In this document: piece by piece, positions 52,331 to 63,689 of the stretch
How positions within the stretch are numbered: position 1 is the stretch's first letter
How the letters are laid out: each line of letters starts with the position of its first letter
Source of the DNA: Struthidea cinerea
Lineage: Eukaryota > Chordata > Aves > Passeriformes > Corcoracidae
Direction: 5' to 3'
NCBI GenBank assembly: GCA_013397865.1
Contig: VZTI01001286.1
Span: 2,901,033 to 2,965,032 of the forward strand
Length of the DNA: 64,000 bases
The notes under the pieces: generated by a model
What the model saw: the letters and a program-made list of their open reading frames with translations, nothing else
The model's database searches: none
What the model was told of the DNA's origin: nothing
Position numbers and translations under genes: made by a program

Positions 52331-53299
52331 AGCTTTGTCAGCTGATTCTTATTTGACCACCAAACACAACAGTCGGCCGAGGAACATCAGTTTTTTGATA
52401 GTTATCAGTCCGAGGCTCTACATGAAGCAAGGTGGAGAGGTGCTTACCTTGATTTGAGCAAGCTGATAGATTTTGGGCAAAAAAGCTGAAAGGCTGTGAG
52501 CACATCCACCATTCTCCAGCTTTTGACACTGCATGTGTTCACTGCTTCAGACTGCTGGGAGCTTTGTGTTTTGCTCTGCTTTAATGCATAATTGGAAGGA
52601 TTCCTGAAGTCAGACCCTGACTTTTTCAAGAATACAATTTCAGTGCTCTTAAATCTGCAAGAATATTACAGTGTCAACATATATTGGTTTATTTTTAAAT
52701 GTATATATTTTAGCAGGGTAGGATATGCTGCATCACACTCCTCTGACCCATTCTTCTTACGTAGTGCACTGCTCAGATGAAATGCTGATTAGGTGACCTT
52801 TCCTAATTGCAATACAGTATATTTCATCCACTTGAGGTGTCAGGTTGCATTTTTAACCTCACACTTAATCAAACTTCCAGTCCTGCAGTCCAAGCAGAGA
52901 CACGTTTCCTGCTGTGGTAATAGCCCCTTCCTTGGAACTAGTTTGAATTTAATAGCAGCAAGGTACTTCACTCTTTCCAAAAGGCCATGTCTCCTGGTGG
53001 ACAGAGCCTTCTCTTAATGCAATGACATCAGTTATTAGGGCTTTGTAGAAAGATGAAATTTTTATCTGAGATTCATATGTGTTGCTGCTTTAAGTACAAT
53101 TATCATCTCATCCTTACCATCTGGACCTCCACAATGTGCCACAAAGGAGTGTTAAGAACTTGCTCAATGTAAAACTTGGTTTGTTGTTTATTGAGGGGGT
53201 GGCAGCAAAGATGATCGTCCTTCCGCTCACTGTTGTTCAGCTTGCATTGAGCAAGCAAAATATGACTCTTTGTTCTTGTCTTGTGTTTGTTTGTTTTAG

Positions 53300-53506
53300 G
53301 TGAAACTTCCTTTTCCTGTTGATCAAATCACAGATCTTCCAAGGAATGATTTCCAGATGATGATAAAGATGCACAAGCTAACCTCAGAGCAGCTCGAGTT
53401 CATCCACGATGTCCGCCGGCGCAGCAAGAACCGGATTGCAGCTCAGCGCTGCCGCAAGAGGAAACTGGACTGTATTCAGAACCTCGAATGTGAAATCCGC
53501 AAGTTG
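53300..53506 (+). CDS. BACH2: BACH2 third coding exon: CNC homology and basic DNA-binding region
   Basis: Acceptor TTGTTTTAG ends at 53299 and donor GTGAGT begins at 53507. The 69 codons (residues 597-665) hold the CNC homology segment (PFPVDQITDLPRNDFQMM, then HKLTSEQLEFIHDVRRRSKN) followed by the basic region RIAAQRCRKRKLDCIQNLE. These residues contact MARE DNA; NRIAAQRCR is the invariant bZIP DNA-reading block. The first zipper leucines are L658 and L665, the latter being the last residue of the exon. Sequence is essentially identical to human BACH2 over the exon, as expected for its most constrained part. The frame stays open for 35 more codons after the donor, so intron retention would add a short foreign tail and lose the zipper. 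Confidence 0.98.
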
Positions 53507-56500
53507 GTGAGTTCTGTGCTCTCTCTGCAGCCCAGCTCTGCCCACTGCAGCCTGCAGGGCCCCGACAGCAGTTCCAGTCCAGACTTCAGTGGGTTCAGTC
53601 AGTTTGTACATTCATAAACAGAATGTGCAGTAGACAGGGCTGCCACATTTTAATCTAAGGGAGTGAGGTGACTGGAGTGAGGCCAAGTGGCTGCTCAGAA
53701 AATTCCTCTCTCTTTCAGTCATAGTATGGACACGTCAAGTGTGGTTTTTGTGCTTCATTGTACTTTGTTCTCTGCACAAGCTATAGCAAACATAGTGCGA
53801 AAGAAGCAGGGATCTGTTGGAAGAAGCTGAGTTGCCATCACCTCACAAATGGCAGAAAGCCATGTGACTTGGGGTTACTCACTGCTCCTTGTGCCCGTCT
53901 GCTTTGCGTCTGTAACGGGGCGGTGACACTGACCTCGCAAGATGGTGGGGAGGCTTAAATCATCAAGGCTTGTGAAGCCTTCAGATGCTGTGCTGCTGAA
54001 GCCCTGGGGGGGAAAAAAGAAAAATCAAAACATTGTTCTGAGTAGCGCTCCACTGATGCAAAACAAACAACACAACAAAGATAAACAAAATAGTGAGCAA
54101 CTGCTTCCCGCACTGAGTATAATGCACAGTGTGTACAGGGTGAGTCAGAGGTTCTGCACAGTGAAAGACTAGATGGATCCTCATCAGGTTGTCAGAAGAA
54201 GCAGATCCAGTCTTAGCTGCCCATGCCTGTCCCTCTGCTCTGAGCCGGTGATGGGGAGGAGTTCCCGTCTCTCACTCTTCAGAGACCCAGGAGCAGCTCT
54301 CTGAGGGCTGGACTAGCTGCAAGGGGTGATTCAGCCTTTAACCTGTAGCCTTCACTTGAAAGTTAATTTGGGTTCATTGATTTCATGCAATCCTGTGACA
54401 TTGCCTTTATTGTCTGATGTAATCAACTGTGGATAGAGAAAATAAAAGTTTTAAGTCCTCTCCCCAGCACAAACACACATCTCAGGGAAATGAATTAATG
54501 AAAGGCATATGAGTGGCCTTGTGGGCTTGATCCCTGCTCAGTTTGAGGAATCAAAAACCATTTGAGGTGCAGGATTCTTCCAAAAAAATCAATGACTTTC
54601 AATTTAGCAAAAGGGACTTGGATACGTGGCAATATGCAGTGAGTGAGCCAAGTAGGGAAGGCACTTCAATGGACGTGTTTGCAAACAGTGAAGGGCTGGT
54701 GGGTGAAGTGATGGCTGGAGGCCTTCTTGGGCACAGTGATCACAAAATGATGAAGTTCTTGGTTGTTGGAGAGCTAAGGAGGAGGGCCAGCCGAACTGCC
54801 ACCTTGGACTTCCAGAATGCAGACTTCGGCCTGTTTGGGAGACTGGTTGGGAGAATCCCTAAGGAGGCAGTACTGAAGGGCAGAGGTGTCGAGGAAGGCT
54901 GGACATTCTTCAAGAAGGAAATCTTACAGGCATGGGAGCAGGCTGACCCCATATGCCAAAAGATGAGCCACTGGGAAGACCAGCCTGGATGAACCGAGGG
55001 TTTTGGCTGGAACTCAAGGAAAATAATGAGTTTATTATTTGAAAGAAAGTGCAGCAACTCAGGAGGACTACAAGGATGTCATGAAGTTATGCAGGGAGAA
55101 AATTAGAAGGGTAGAAGTCCAACTAGAACTTAATCCGGCTACTGCCGTAGAAGACAATAAAAAATGTTTTTAAAAACAGACCAGAAACAAATGGAAGGCC
55201 AAGGAGGATCTCCATCCTTTATTGAATGCAGGAGAAACATAGTGACAAAGGAGGAAAAGGCTGAGGTGCTTAATGCCTTCCTTGCCTCAGTCTTACTCAA
55301 TAGTGAGACTGGTTGTTCTCTGGGTACCCAGCCCCCTGAGCTGGAAGACACGGACAGGGAGAAGAATAAACACACAATACGTGATCACTGGAAACTCCTT
55401 TGTTATCTTCTGTCCACTTTGTGAGCAGCAGTTTCCAGTCTCATGAATTACATAAAGGTGCTGTGGTTTAAGGGTTTTTCACTTGGCTGGGTCTTTTTTA
55501 TGAAAGACCCCTTTCCCCCCTGTAGTTACTTACTGTTAGTCACCCATCTTCTTGACACAGATGGTTTCACAGCAGACAGTGAGTGAAATGGTTGTATCCT
55601 CAGAGTTTGATAGGTAATTTTTTTTGCCTGCTTTCTCTCACTCATTCAATCTACCCACTCACATTCCCTTTTTTCCCTGCAAACTCGCAGCATATTCTCC
55701 TCCATAATTCATCATCTCAAGATGTACTTGAGCATCTGTTTATTTTTTTATTATTTTTATGCTTTCTTGATAGATTTATCAATATTTTAGCAGTTAGTTC
55801 TTTTCATGTGCACTGCTCTCTTTCGCATTCACACAGCTGTATGCTTCCAGTGTGGGCTCTGGACGCAGGACAATACTATCAGCTGTCAACAACCACCCCT
55901 AGCTGGATTATCTGAGTTGTGGAGCTTTCACACCTCAGATGCCGAGACATCTTGGGTTTAGCAGTGTTACTAGGTGAGATACGTGGCTGCGCTGCTTTTG
56001 GGGCCAGCTCAGCTCTGGAAATAGTTCTGGTACTCTACAAAATCTCATCGACTCTCTCAAGCAGTATGCCCACCTGCCTGAGACAGAAGGAGATGCAGCA
56101 GGACCATTCCAGTCAGTCTACACTGAGTCAACACCTTTTTTTAGAGGTGAAACCTTAGGCTGGGTTCATAAAAATATCTGTGTTAGATCAAGCCCAAACC
56201 ATTAAGCACCAGGACATAAGAAAACGAGCCATGGTGCAGGCCACAGAGCACACTTAGGTCCTCTCTTCTGAATAAACTCACCTCTCTCAGTGGTAACAGG
56301 GCTCCAGGGGGTGCACCCAGCCTAAGCGGCCAACCCAGCAGTTCAAGGGTGAACCGAACATTGGCAGCTTATCCTCACTTCAGGAATTAACCCGTTTTCT
56401 TGCTGATTAGATGGGAAATGGCATTTCTCCATCAAAATGTTTTTTTCAGAGTTCTTTTGTATCAACTGTCAGGCAGCCTTCGTTTATAAAGGGAACAGTT

Positions 56501-56744
56501 CTGTGGGAATAACTTGTGATTCTATCCTCTTCCAGTTCAAATGTTCTTTTTCCAGATGTTTCCCAAACTACAGTCCACACAGACCTCGTGGTGGCCAAAT
56601 ACTTGATGTATTTGTAACTTTTCCTCTGGCCATATGAAAACACCTGTGACATGTTGGTGTTCTTGGGTTCTGTTCGTACGTGCCCAGAATGAGCAGGCCG
56701 TGGATGTGCCTTCCCCAGCCTAAGATGCCTTCTTTCTTTTTCAG
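53507..56744 (+). other. BACH2: BACH2 intron between third and fourth coding exons (3.2 kb)
   Basis: Bounded by donor GTGAGT and acceptor CTTTTTCAG, phase 0, splitting the leucine zipper between codons 665 and 666. It contains a decayed CR1 ORF2 piece (about 54.66-55.37 kb) and otherwise unremarkable unique sequence, T-rich around 55.6-55.8 kb. Confidence 0.92.
54660..55370 (+). mobile_element. CR1 LINE ORF2 fragment (between endonuclease and reverse transcriptase), inactive
   Basis: Translation on + gives typical CR1 ORF2 text: ANSEGLVGEVMAGGLLGHSDH, then TLDFQNADFGLFGRLVGRIP, VEEGWTFFKKEILQAWEQA, later RNIVTKEEKAEVLNAFLASV and GTQPPELEDTD. The frame is broken near 54990 by a frameshift (the next block, PAWMNRGFWLEL, is in the +1 frame), and stop codons follow around 55040. 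The piece covers the linker between endonuclease and RT; RT and the 3' tail are absent. Avian CR1 copies are normally 5'-truncated with the 3' end kept, so loss of the 3' half implies a later deletion. Confidence 0.93.
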
Positions 56745-57224
56745 GTGTGTGAGAAAGAGAAATTGCTCTCAGAAAGGAACCAGCTGAAAGCAAGCATGGG
56801 AGAATTGTTAGACAACTTCTCATGTCTTTCCCAGGAGGTGTGTAGAGACATGCAGAGCCCGGAACAGATCCAAGCTCTCCACCGATACTGCCCCGTTCTC
56901 AGACCCATGGATCTACAGCCAGTCACCACCATCAGCCCTGCCCCAGCTGGTGTGGAGCAGAGCCTGGTGACCTCCCAGTGCGTCGGGGAGAGCATGCAGT
57001 GCTGCTCGGAGCAAGGCTCAGTGCAACTGGGAGCACCCTGGCTGCCCAACAACATCTCAGAAAATTGTTCAGCTGGCGGGGGGTTGGATGGAGCCGGCGC
57101 AGGTACTTACCCTGAGAGAGAGCTTCCACCAGAGCAGAGCAGCCAAACGGTCACGGTAGACTTCTGTCAGGAAATGACTGATAAATGTACAACAGATGAA
57201 CAGCCTAGGAAAGATTACACCTAG
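56745..57224 (+). CDS. BACH2: BACH2 last coding exon: leucine zipper and C-terminal regulatory tail
   Basis: Acceptor CTTTTTCAG ends at 56744; 159 codons (residues 666-824) end at TAG 57222-57224. The exon completes the zipper: leucines at 658, 665, 672, 679 and 686 form an exact heptad series through CEKEKLLSERNQLKASMGELL. Next comes a conserved helix (CLSQEVCRD, QIQALHRYCPVLRPMDL), a variable Ser/Gly/Pro segment (about 730-795), and the invariant tail QTVTVDFCQEMTDKCTTDEQPRKDYT (799-824). In mammals this C-terminal region carries the CRM1-dependent cytoplasmic localisation signal that controls nuclear entry. The zipper pairs with small MAF proteins (MAFF, MAFG, MAFK). Total length with the other exons is 824 residues. 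Identification is certain. Confidence 0.98.
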   Translation: MCEKEKLLSERNQLKASMGELLDNFSCLSQEVCRDMQSPEQIQALHRYCPVLRPMDLQPVTTISPAPAGVEQSLVTSQCVGESMQCCSEQGSVQLGAPWLPNNISENCSAGGGLDGAGAGTYPERELPPEQSSQTVTVDFCQEMTDKCTTDEQPRKDYT

Positions 57225-57244
57225 TGACTCGTAACCTTAACGTT

Positions 57245-57260
57245 ACACCTGGTCAGGTGT
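57245..57260 (+). other. Perfect inverted repeat just after the BACH2 stop codon
   Basis: ACACCT-GGTC-AGGTGT begins 21 bases after the stop codon. As RNA it can form a 6-bp stem with a GGUC loop. As DNA it is a pair of facing E-boxes, CACCTG and CAGGTG. It is short, so chance cannot be excluded. Confidence 0.6.
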
Positions 57261-57616
57261 TCTTCAGTCAGCCAGTGGCAGTGTTCATTTGTTGTCTAGA
57301 AGAACGTATTTGGTGCACACTACAGTGGTCTTAGCAGCAATACTGTTTTTAAGTATTCCCTCCTCTCTCCAAGCAGGAGTTCTCTTCACAATGGTGCTAT
57401 CCCTTGCTCAGGCAGGGAACGAAGCAGTGGCAACACTGTCTGTTTTTGTATGTTGATTTCAATCTTAACAGGGATGGACATAACACCTCTGAGGACCCAA
57501 CCGCAGCTTTTTTCTCAGTGGCCCATGTCACAAAACCCTAACTCAGGAATTTCCTCTGAATGTTCAATTTTTCATTGAAGACAGCTTCTTTACACATCAA
57601 AGTTTTATAGCTAAAC

Positions 57617-57624
57617 TGTACATA
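57617..57624 (+). promoter_or_regulatory. Pumilio-type motif in 3' UTR
   Basis: TGTACATA matches the Pumilio response element UGUANAUA exactly and sits next to a TA-rich run. Confidence 0.4.
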
Positions 57625-57655
57625 TTATATATAATATATATAAAATATATATATC
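57625..57655. repeat. TA-rich low-complexity run
   Basis: Run of TATA/ATAT units (ttatatataatatatataaaatatatatat) inside the 3' UTR. Confidence 0.9.
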
Positions 57656-60303
57656 CATATGCAAGAGTCCCTGCATGCCTCAATTTTTTCTCATCCTACA
57701 AACTGGAAGCTTTCATTTCTATTGTATAAACAAGTTCCAACATTCCTTTTTGTCTTTGATGCTAGAACTAGTTTGGTAACTTGTTACACGATAATTTTTT
57801 CCTCAGTTCGCAGATCAGCAATACCATTCAATTTGTACTTATTTATAAAATTTTAATGTTGGAAACTTATTTGAGATTTTATTATAGACAATTTTTTTGG
57901 CACAGCCATTTTTGTGCCACTTGAGCAATGTGGAGTTATTTTATTTTCTTGCAGATACTGTACAGTAATGGTCAACTTTGCCACTTGCACTGAGTTTCTG
58001 GTCAAACCTCTTTTCATGAAGTCACGACTTCAGAATAACTTGAGTATATGGTTTTCTTTGCTTTATGGCTTAAAGGAAATAGAAAATTATTAGCTAATAG
58101 ACAAACACTCAGGAGCTCATTATGTAGTAAAAACGGTCTTGCCAAATACTGAATTCACTATACAATTTGTAAAGAGAATCTGCTTGAATTATTTTTATAT
58201 TTAGACTTCTTTCTGTTTCACAAACCAAGTTTAAGTGCTGTTAATGATGCTTTTGGAGTCTTATAGGGGAAAGTATATTTCACTCTTTAGAGAAAAGTGT
58301 ATTTGACAACTGGATCAATTCATCATATGTTCCACGAAGTAAAGCAAACAGAGATCACATCAATATACTTGGGGGCTTTTTCTCCAGCCCCACTCTGCAT
58401 CCTTTACTCATGGAAGCAACTGCTGCTCCGGCTAGTCCCCAGAGCCTGACCTCAGCTGTCCTCAGACATGTTCTCCCCACCAGACCCAAGTTGCAGAGGT
58501 GGGTCTGGTGAAGTCCGTGACCCTGCCTAGGTAGGCGGAGTTGCAGGATCACACCCCTAATTGTTAACTTTGGCTTCCTTACGGAAGTCCAGCTAGCACG
58601 GTATCCTCTAAGAGCAAAACATACATTTGCCAACACCCGATTTGGTCACTTACCCATCAAATTCTTATGTTCCAGGATCCTCTCATCCTGCAGCATTGCC
58701 CTCAGCACAAGCTGCAGCCAAAAGAACGCTGTCTCAAAAGAGACTACTCAGTGAATTGGCTTAGTTGTAACTGTATTGGACTTGTATCTTAATGTTGACT
58801 CATGTTATGACTGTGTGAGACAGCAGCTTTCCAAGCATAACATCTGTATGTACAGTGTAGACAGAAGAACAACCTCCTAATGCTTTTTTAATAATTATTA
58901 CTATTCTAAGTGTACTGAGTTTTTATTTTGTGGTTCTTTGCCCTATGTGTGCCAGGTTGTGTGGCTTTATCGACGACAACTGTCATGTGCTTTATTGGCT
59001 GATATTGTTTGTTCTCGCTGAAAAAAAAATGACCAGCTGTTCACACCTGTTAAAAGAAAAAAAAAAAAAAGGTGTGGGGAAGCAGCTTCTCAGAAGCACT
59101 AAGTGATAATGTGGTCTTCTGTGCTAACGTTTACACTAGAGGTGTGCGCTGGTGGTTTTTTGAGGCACTCAAGTAGATCAGCATCTCGAACCCTGGAGGA
59201 GGAATCAGCTCCCTCTCTCCACTTTCTTCCATCTTCAGACTGTGCTCATGGACTGTCGCCCACTCGCCACAAAGTCTTGCTTTTATCCTCTTCATCCAAA
59301 CTATTGTAGCCAAGCTACTGAGGAGGAAATGCATATAGCATGTGCCATGTTTGTTGAAAATACTTTTTTTCCCCGCATGTACAAAGAAAAACTAGTATAT
59401 AATGTAGGAGAATATTTATGTTTAAGTATTAATCATTACTGTACAAAATCCTTACCTTTAAATGTTCAAAAATATACAAATGCCATAAACTCCTAGTTCA
59501 CACAGTTGAAAAAGGGGGAGGAGTTGTCCTTTCTTTTTAAAAGAGCTTAACCTAAAAATATCTGAACCCCCTCCCAGCCATCCTTTGCAGGTAACTTCAC
59601 TGAGAAGCTCTTTGGCGGGGGGCTGGGATTTGATTTTCCTTTGAATTCGTTGACGTTGCAAAGCAGTTCTGTGCTTCGCAGAGAAGTTTTGTTTCTATGA
59701 GACCATGGTGAAAGCTAGAATTTAAAACTAAATGTGAATCACATTATAGAGTCATAGCTACTTGGGGGGGGTTGGGGGCGGGCAGGAGGGAAGGGTCAAC
59801 TGACACAGTATTTTAAAGATGTTTTTCTGTTGCCTTTTTTATTTTTAAGTGACCTCCTATATATATGAATAGATAGAATGTTTTATGAGTATAAAACCAA
59901 GTTTTAACTTGCTTCCCGACATGAAGATTTACTCTACTAACAACTCATGTGCAACTGGTACTCTTGACCTCATTCCAACGGTTTAAAAAACCCACCCACA
60001 CAACCCATTGTGCTGCAGCTCTTAGGTTTGACCTGGCCTCGTACTGGTGCTGGGTCTCTTGATTTCCTCTACCTTGGGAACTGATATTTAAAACCACTGC
60101 TCAAATAAGTGTCTCTTCCTCAACCTTTTGCTCGTCTCTCTCTTTCCCTCCCCTGCAAGCTTTTCTGGATGTTTGATTTCATTCTTTCCCATTAGAAGTG
60201 GCTGATTTTGTGTCATTGCTTCCTATATTTACATGTATCATGGTTTTTCAGTGGGGCTTTTTTGGTGGTGGTGGTGGTTGTTATTTGTTTCTATTTTGTT
60301 TTG

Positions 60304-60323
60304 AGTTTTTTTTTTTTTTTTTT
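60304..60323. repeat. T homopolymer after GGT-repeat, 3' UTR
   Basis: A run of T preceded about 30 bases earlier by (GGT)n at 60262-60276. Low complexity within the 3' UTR. Confidence 0.9.
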
Positions 60324-61028
60324 GCTATTTTGAACCATGTGGCTTTCAAAGCAGTTACTGGGCTAACATTAAAGGAAGATACTGGGAGAATTAGTTTCAG
60401 ACCTGGACGCCAGTTTACATACCCAACCGTTCTTTTCTCAAGAAGACAAACCGAATGACCACAAAATATCATTGGAAAGAGCGAGAAAAATTCTGACTGC
60501 AGAATTTTAAGAATTTGGCCAGTGGTCACTGTGATCTTAAGAATCTCTTTGCATTTGTCCAAGAGGATACATGCAGCATCTGTCCTGCCGGGCGTTGCTT
60601 GGGAATGGCGTGGTGAGACCCCATCTCCCCGCTGAGCACTGTACTGCTCCCATGGGCATGTGAGTCCTTGGAGCTCTGTCCAGTCTGTATCTAGTCCTCC
60701 TTTTCCTCTGCTATTGCTATACTTGTATTGCCAGGAAACCTCATTTCATTTAGGCTTGTTATGCTTTGTCAGGTGAGTACTACACTATATGATGTGTTTG
60801 TTTCTCTGCGTTCTCTGGGGGTGCCTTGAACACAATTAAAGCTCATTGCAAGCTGATTCTGGAACAAAAAGGTAGTGAAAAAATAAATTTAAAAAAAAAG
60901 AAGAGAGAGAGAGGGAAAACAAAACAGAAAACAAAACGGAAAACAAGCAAAACAAAAGCAAAAATGTTGGCTGTGTTATCAGGAGATCCCAGTATTTATA
61001 TCACTGACTTCCTAACGTGATGACTCAG

Positions 61029-61046
61029 GCGTCAAGAGTTTGATGC
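61029..61046 (+). other. 3' UTR hairpin, copy 1
   Basis: GCGTCA-AGAGTT-TGATGC can pair as a 6-bp stem (one G-U) with a 6-base loop. It lies in a segment (61019-61054) that resembles 62167-62199: both read ATGACTCAGGC(G/A)TCA...TGATGCTG(C/T)AG.A. Confidence 0.5.
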
Positions 61047-61438
61047 TGCAGTATAAAACTATTATTTTATATATTGTACAAGTAATTTATTAAATGTCTT
61101 TCTAAGGGTATATGCTGCTTTTAAGATGCACTATATTTTTGGATCTAATCCCTGTATTATTTTTTTTCCCAAGGAAGTAAAATGTGCTGCAAAAGCAAGC
61201 CACAGTGATTAGTATGCTAACTGCTACTTCTCTTTAAAAAGGAGAGTGGGAACGAGATACGTAACTTTGCTAAGTGGATTAACTCCTGCCAGAGAAATGA
61301 TTCATGCTGATAGTGTGGTTGTTAATCTGGAATGCGACGCTTCATCAAGTCTGTATCCTAAAGAGTGCTTACATAGAAGTTAAAATGCCTAGATATATAG
61401 TTAATTTTTTTAATATGTGACTTCCTGATTGCCTAGTA

Positions 61439-61484
61439 AATAAAACAAATCTGCATGCTGGAATCGCTATAATCCTGTAATAAA
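61439..61484 (+). terminator. Two internal AATAAA polyadenylation signals
   Basis: AATAAA occurs at 61439-61444 and 61479-61484, within 40 bases of each other. They could give a shorter BACH2 transcript with a 3' UTR of about 4.3 kb. Whether they are used cannot be told from sequence. Confidence 0.4.
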
Positions 61485-62175
61485 ATGAAAACTGATCCTC
61501 TAGGAGAAAGCATGGTGAAGTGTTGCAATTCCAGAATCAACACCACATCTTCACCTGTGTCTTGTGATCCACTGCTGTGGTGGTGAAGAGAGAGCAAGGG
61601 GTGCATTTGCAGAATAGGAGACCCACAGTGAATTTTGCAGTGAGATAAAGTGAACATTTGCCCGGTTTCCATAGGCTTACATTTTGCTCCACTTCACATC
61701 CTCTACCATTGCAACAAGGAGTGCTGCTTCCACCTTTTTTTTTCCTGATCTGAGATGCTTTTGAAGGTGCCTCTGGGTGAATGTTGTAGCCCATGGCTAC
61801 GGCATTTTAAAAGTCTCTATTTTAGGGCTGCCTCGAGAAGTTTTAGCTCAGTATGAGCAGCGGCTTTGCATAAGGAGGGGATCTGCTAAGTATGGAGCAG
61901 TTTTATTTTTATCAGAAGTGAGGTGAAACTAAAACTATTAACATAAAGAATTTCTGCTCTCTTTCCTGTTAGAAATTTTCTCAACAGATTTTTACTTCAT
62001 TTCAGTTTTGTCTCTGCCAACACAGTCCAAGTTAATTTTGCATCCATATATAAGATACGTGTATGTATGTATACATACATCTGTAATTCTAGTCAGAGTG
62101 TGTGTTTGTGTATTTTCCTGTTTATAATACATATATGTATATTTATAATACTCCCTGGAGTATTTTATGACTCAG

Positions 62176-62191
62176 GCATCAGGTCTGATGC
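62176..62191 (+). other. 3' UTR hairpin, copy 2
   Basis: GCATCA-GGTC-TGATGC is a perfect inverted repeat: a 6-bp stem with a GGUC loop. It lies in the same sequence context as the hairpin at 61029-61046, 1.15 kb upstream. The A-U pair here replaces the G-U pair of the first copy. Confidence 0.5.
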
Positions 62192-63466
62192 TGTAGAATA
62201 CAATATATGTGTATATGCATATGTTCAAATACTGTGTGTATATTTAAAAGATCTATTGTTGGTGGTCTGTAGAATAATTATTCCCTTTACTCTCAAAATT
62301 TTAATGGCATTACTTGCAAAGACTAAGTGTACAGTATTTTCCTACACTCCACCAAGATAGGTATTATTTATATCGAAGTCAATTATTGATATGCATTTTA
62401 AAGTATTACACGGATAATATTACCATTTTTGCAAACAAAATCACTTTTTGGCAGGAAGGAATGACAAAAATATCTTTTTATGAACTCATTACCCCAACCA
62501 AACAACTGCTAAAAAGCCAGTTAGATGACTCCTGCTCTTGTGCAAACTTAAGTGACTGTGGGCAGAGCCCTTGCCATAAGTGAAAGTCACTGTGTGGTTC
62601 ATGCGGTGCCACTGTTGTCCCTTTTGGCTAATTAAGGGAATCTAGAAAGAAACTAGCATCCCAAAATAGAAATGGCAACTGGCAGTGTTTGATTTCATTG
62701 ATTGCTTAGAAGCAGAGATCATCCCAGGCTACGAACCCAAACGACTCCCCCCCGTTTTGGAGGGAGCCAAGCAGGGGCTGCAGTCGACGGTGGGCTCATC
62801 CCTGCAGCCAGAGGAGCCCACACCCTGGGATGTGGGCAGAGGAGGGAGCAGCTGCCCCGTGCTGGGGGCTGTGGCTGGCACCCCATGCCCAGGCCAGTGG
62901 TACCCTGCATCTGTGATGTACCTGAGAGAAATGTGCATGGTTTCAGTCCTGTTCCCACTACTGCGTTCGCTCTGCCTGAAGCTCTCTGGATCCCTCAGAC
63001 CAGCAGGAATGATACTAAACACTTTGGTGATATTCGGTGCGTGGTTGTTTACTCAAAGTTCCAAGCATCACCTTTGATTTCAAGGGTGGGGATGCCCTAA
63101 GAGTTTGTTCCAGAACCAGTTGGTTACAAGTGCACCTCTTATCTATGCCTTACAAACTTCAGAGGCCATATTAAAACAGGGTTTTATCAGTGTATGCAAG
63201 GGGGTGCAACCCCTCTTCTCTTCCTCCCCAGGTCAAACAGTATGGACAGTTTTCACACATATCTACCTGTATAACCCTCTGTACCTCTCATAACTGGTCA
63301 ATGACTGTAACAGGTTACATCAGGTGTTTTTTCTACATACTTTTTACACAAATTCTATGCGATTAATGTAACTTAATTCAATGCATCATTTTATTGTACT
63401 AGTTCTTAAGCTTGTCTTTATTTTTTTTTCTAGGTGACTGTGGTTTCTTGTGATTTTTATTGTATA

Positions 63467-63472
63467 AATAAA
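63467..63472 (+). terminator. BACH2: AATAAA polyadenylation signal, penultimate
   Basis: AATAAA in TATAAATAAATGAG, followed within 30 bases by a GT-rich stretch (ggtggctgttgatgcttactctctgtt). A credible cleavage signal about 220 bases before the most distal one. Confidence 0.5.
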
Positions 63473-63573
63473 TGAGGTGGCTGTTGATGCTTACTCTCTG
63501 TTACTAAGAATTTTTACCTTTTTGGAAGAAAGCATTGCTATGAACTAATGAATTTAAAATGTCATTTACTCAT

Positions 63574-63581
63574 TGTAAATA
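63574..63581 (+). promoter_or_regulatory. Pumilio-type motif near the distal 3' end
   Basis: TGTAAATA matches UGUANAUA. It lies between the two distal polyadenylation signals, so only the longest transcript would carry it. Confidence 0.4.
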
Positions 63582-63689
63582 CAGTATTGTGCAAAAAAAC
63601 AAAAATGAAAAAAAACCACCCAACCCTTTTCATTCATTTGAATTGCTAGTGTTAACTGAATTTTGTCTAGACACCATTTCTGTTGATGA

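Larger units (their letters stand above)
44054..53299 (+). other. BACH2: BACH2 intron between second and third coding exons (9.2 kb)
   Basis: Bounded by donor GTAGGG and acceptor TTGTTTTAG, phase 0. Reading past the donor stops after three codons (V-G-I-stop), so intron retention would give a truncated protein without a bZIP. Contents are a (TG)n repeat at 44591-44620, unique sequence with no recognisable exon, a 10-base CNC-sMAF core at 50156-50165, and a unique block at 52205-52330 with an AP-1 palindrome. I see nothing specific in the rest. Confidence 0.9.

Noticed and set aside
54543..54992. 149-codon open frame in the third intron
   Set aside because: Its later two thirds is CR1 ORF2 text, so it is a mobile-element remnant, not a host gene.
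56205..56300. Possible SINE-like sequence starting 'ggacataagaaaacgagccatgg'
   Set aside because: A faint resemblance to reptile tRNA-derived SINE text, but no A or B box or tail could be recognised.
62307..62312. GCATTA as a miR-155 site
   Set aside because: Only a 6-base seed match with wrong flanks. Too weak to call, although miR-155 targeting of mammalian BACH2 is established.
62702..63100. Overlapping open frames of 130 and 132 codons in the 3' UTR
   Set aside because: Two different frames are open over the same GC-richer stretch, neither resembles a protein, and both lie inside the BACH2 3' UTR.
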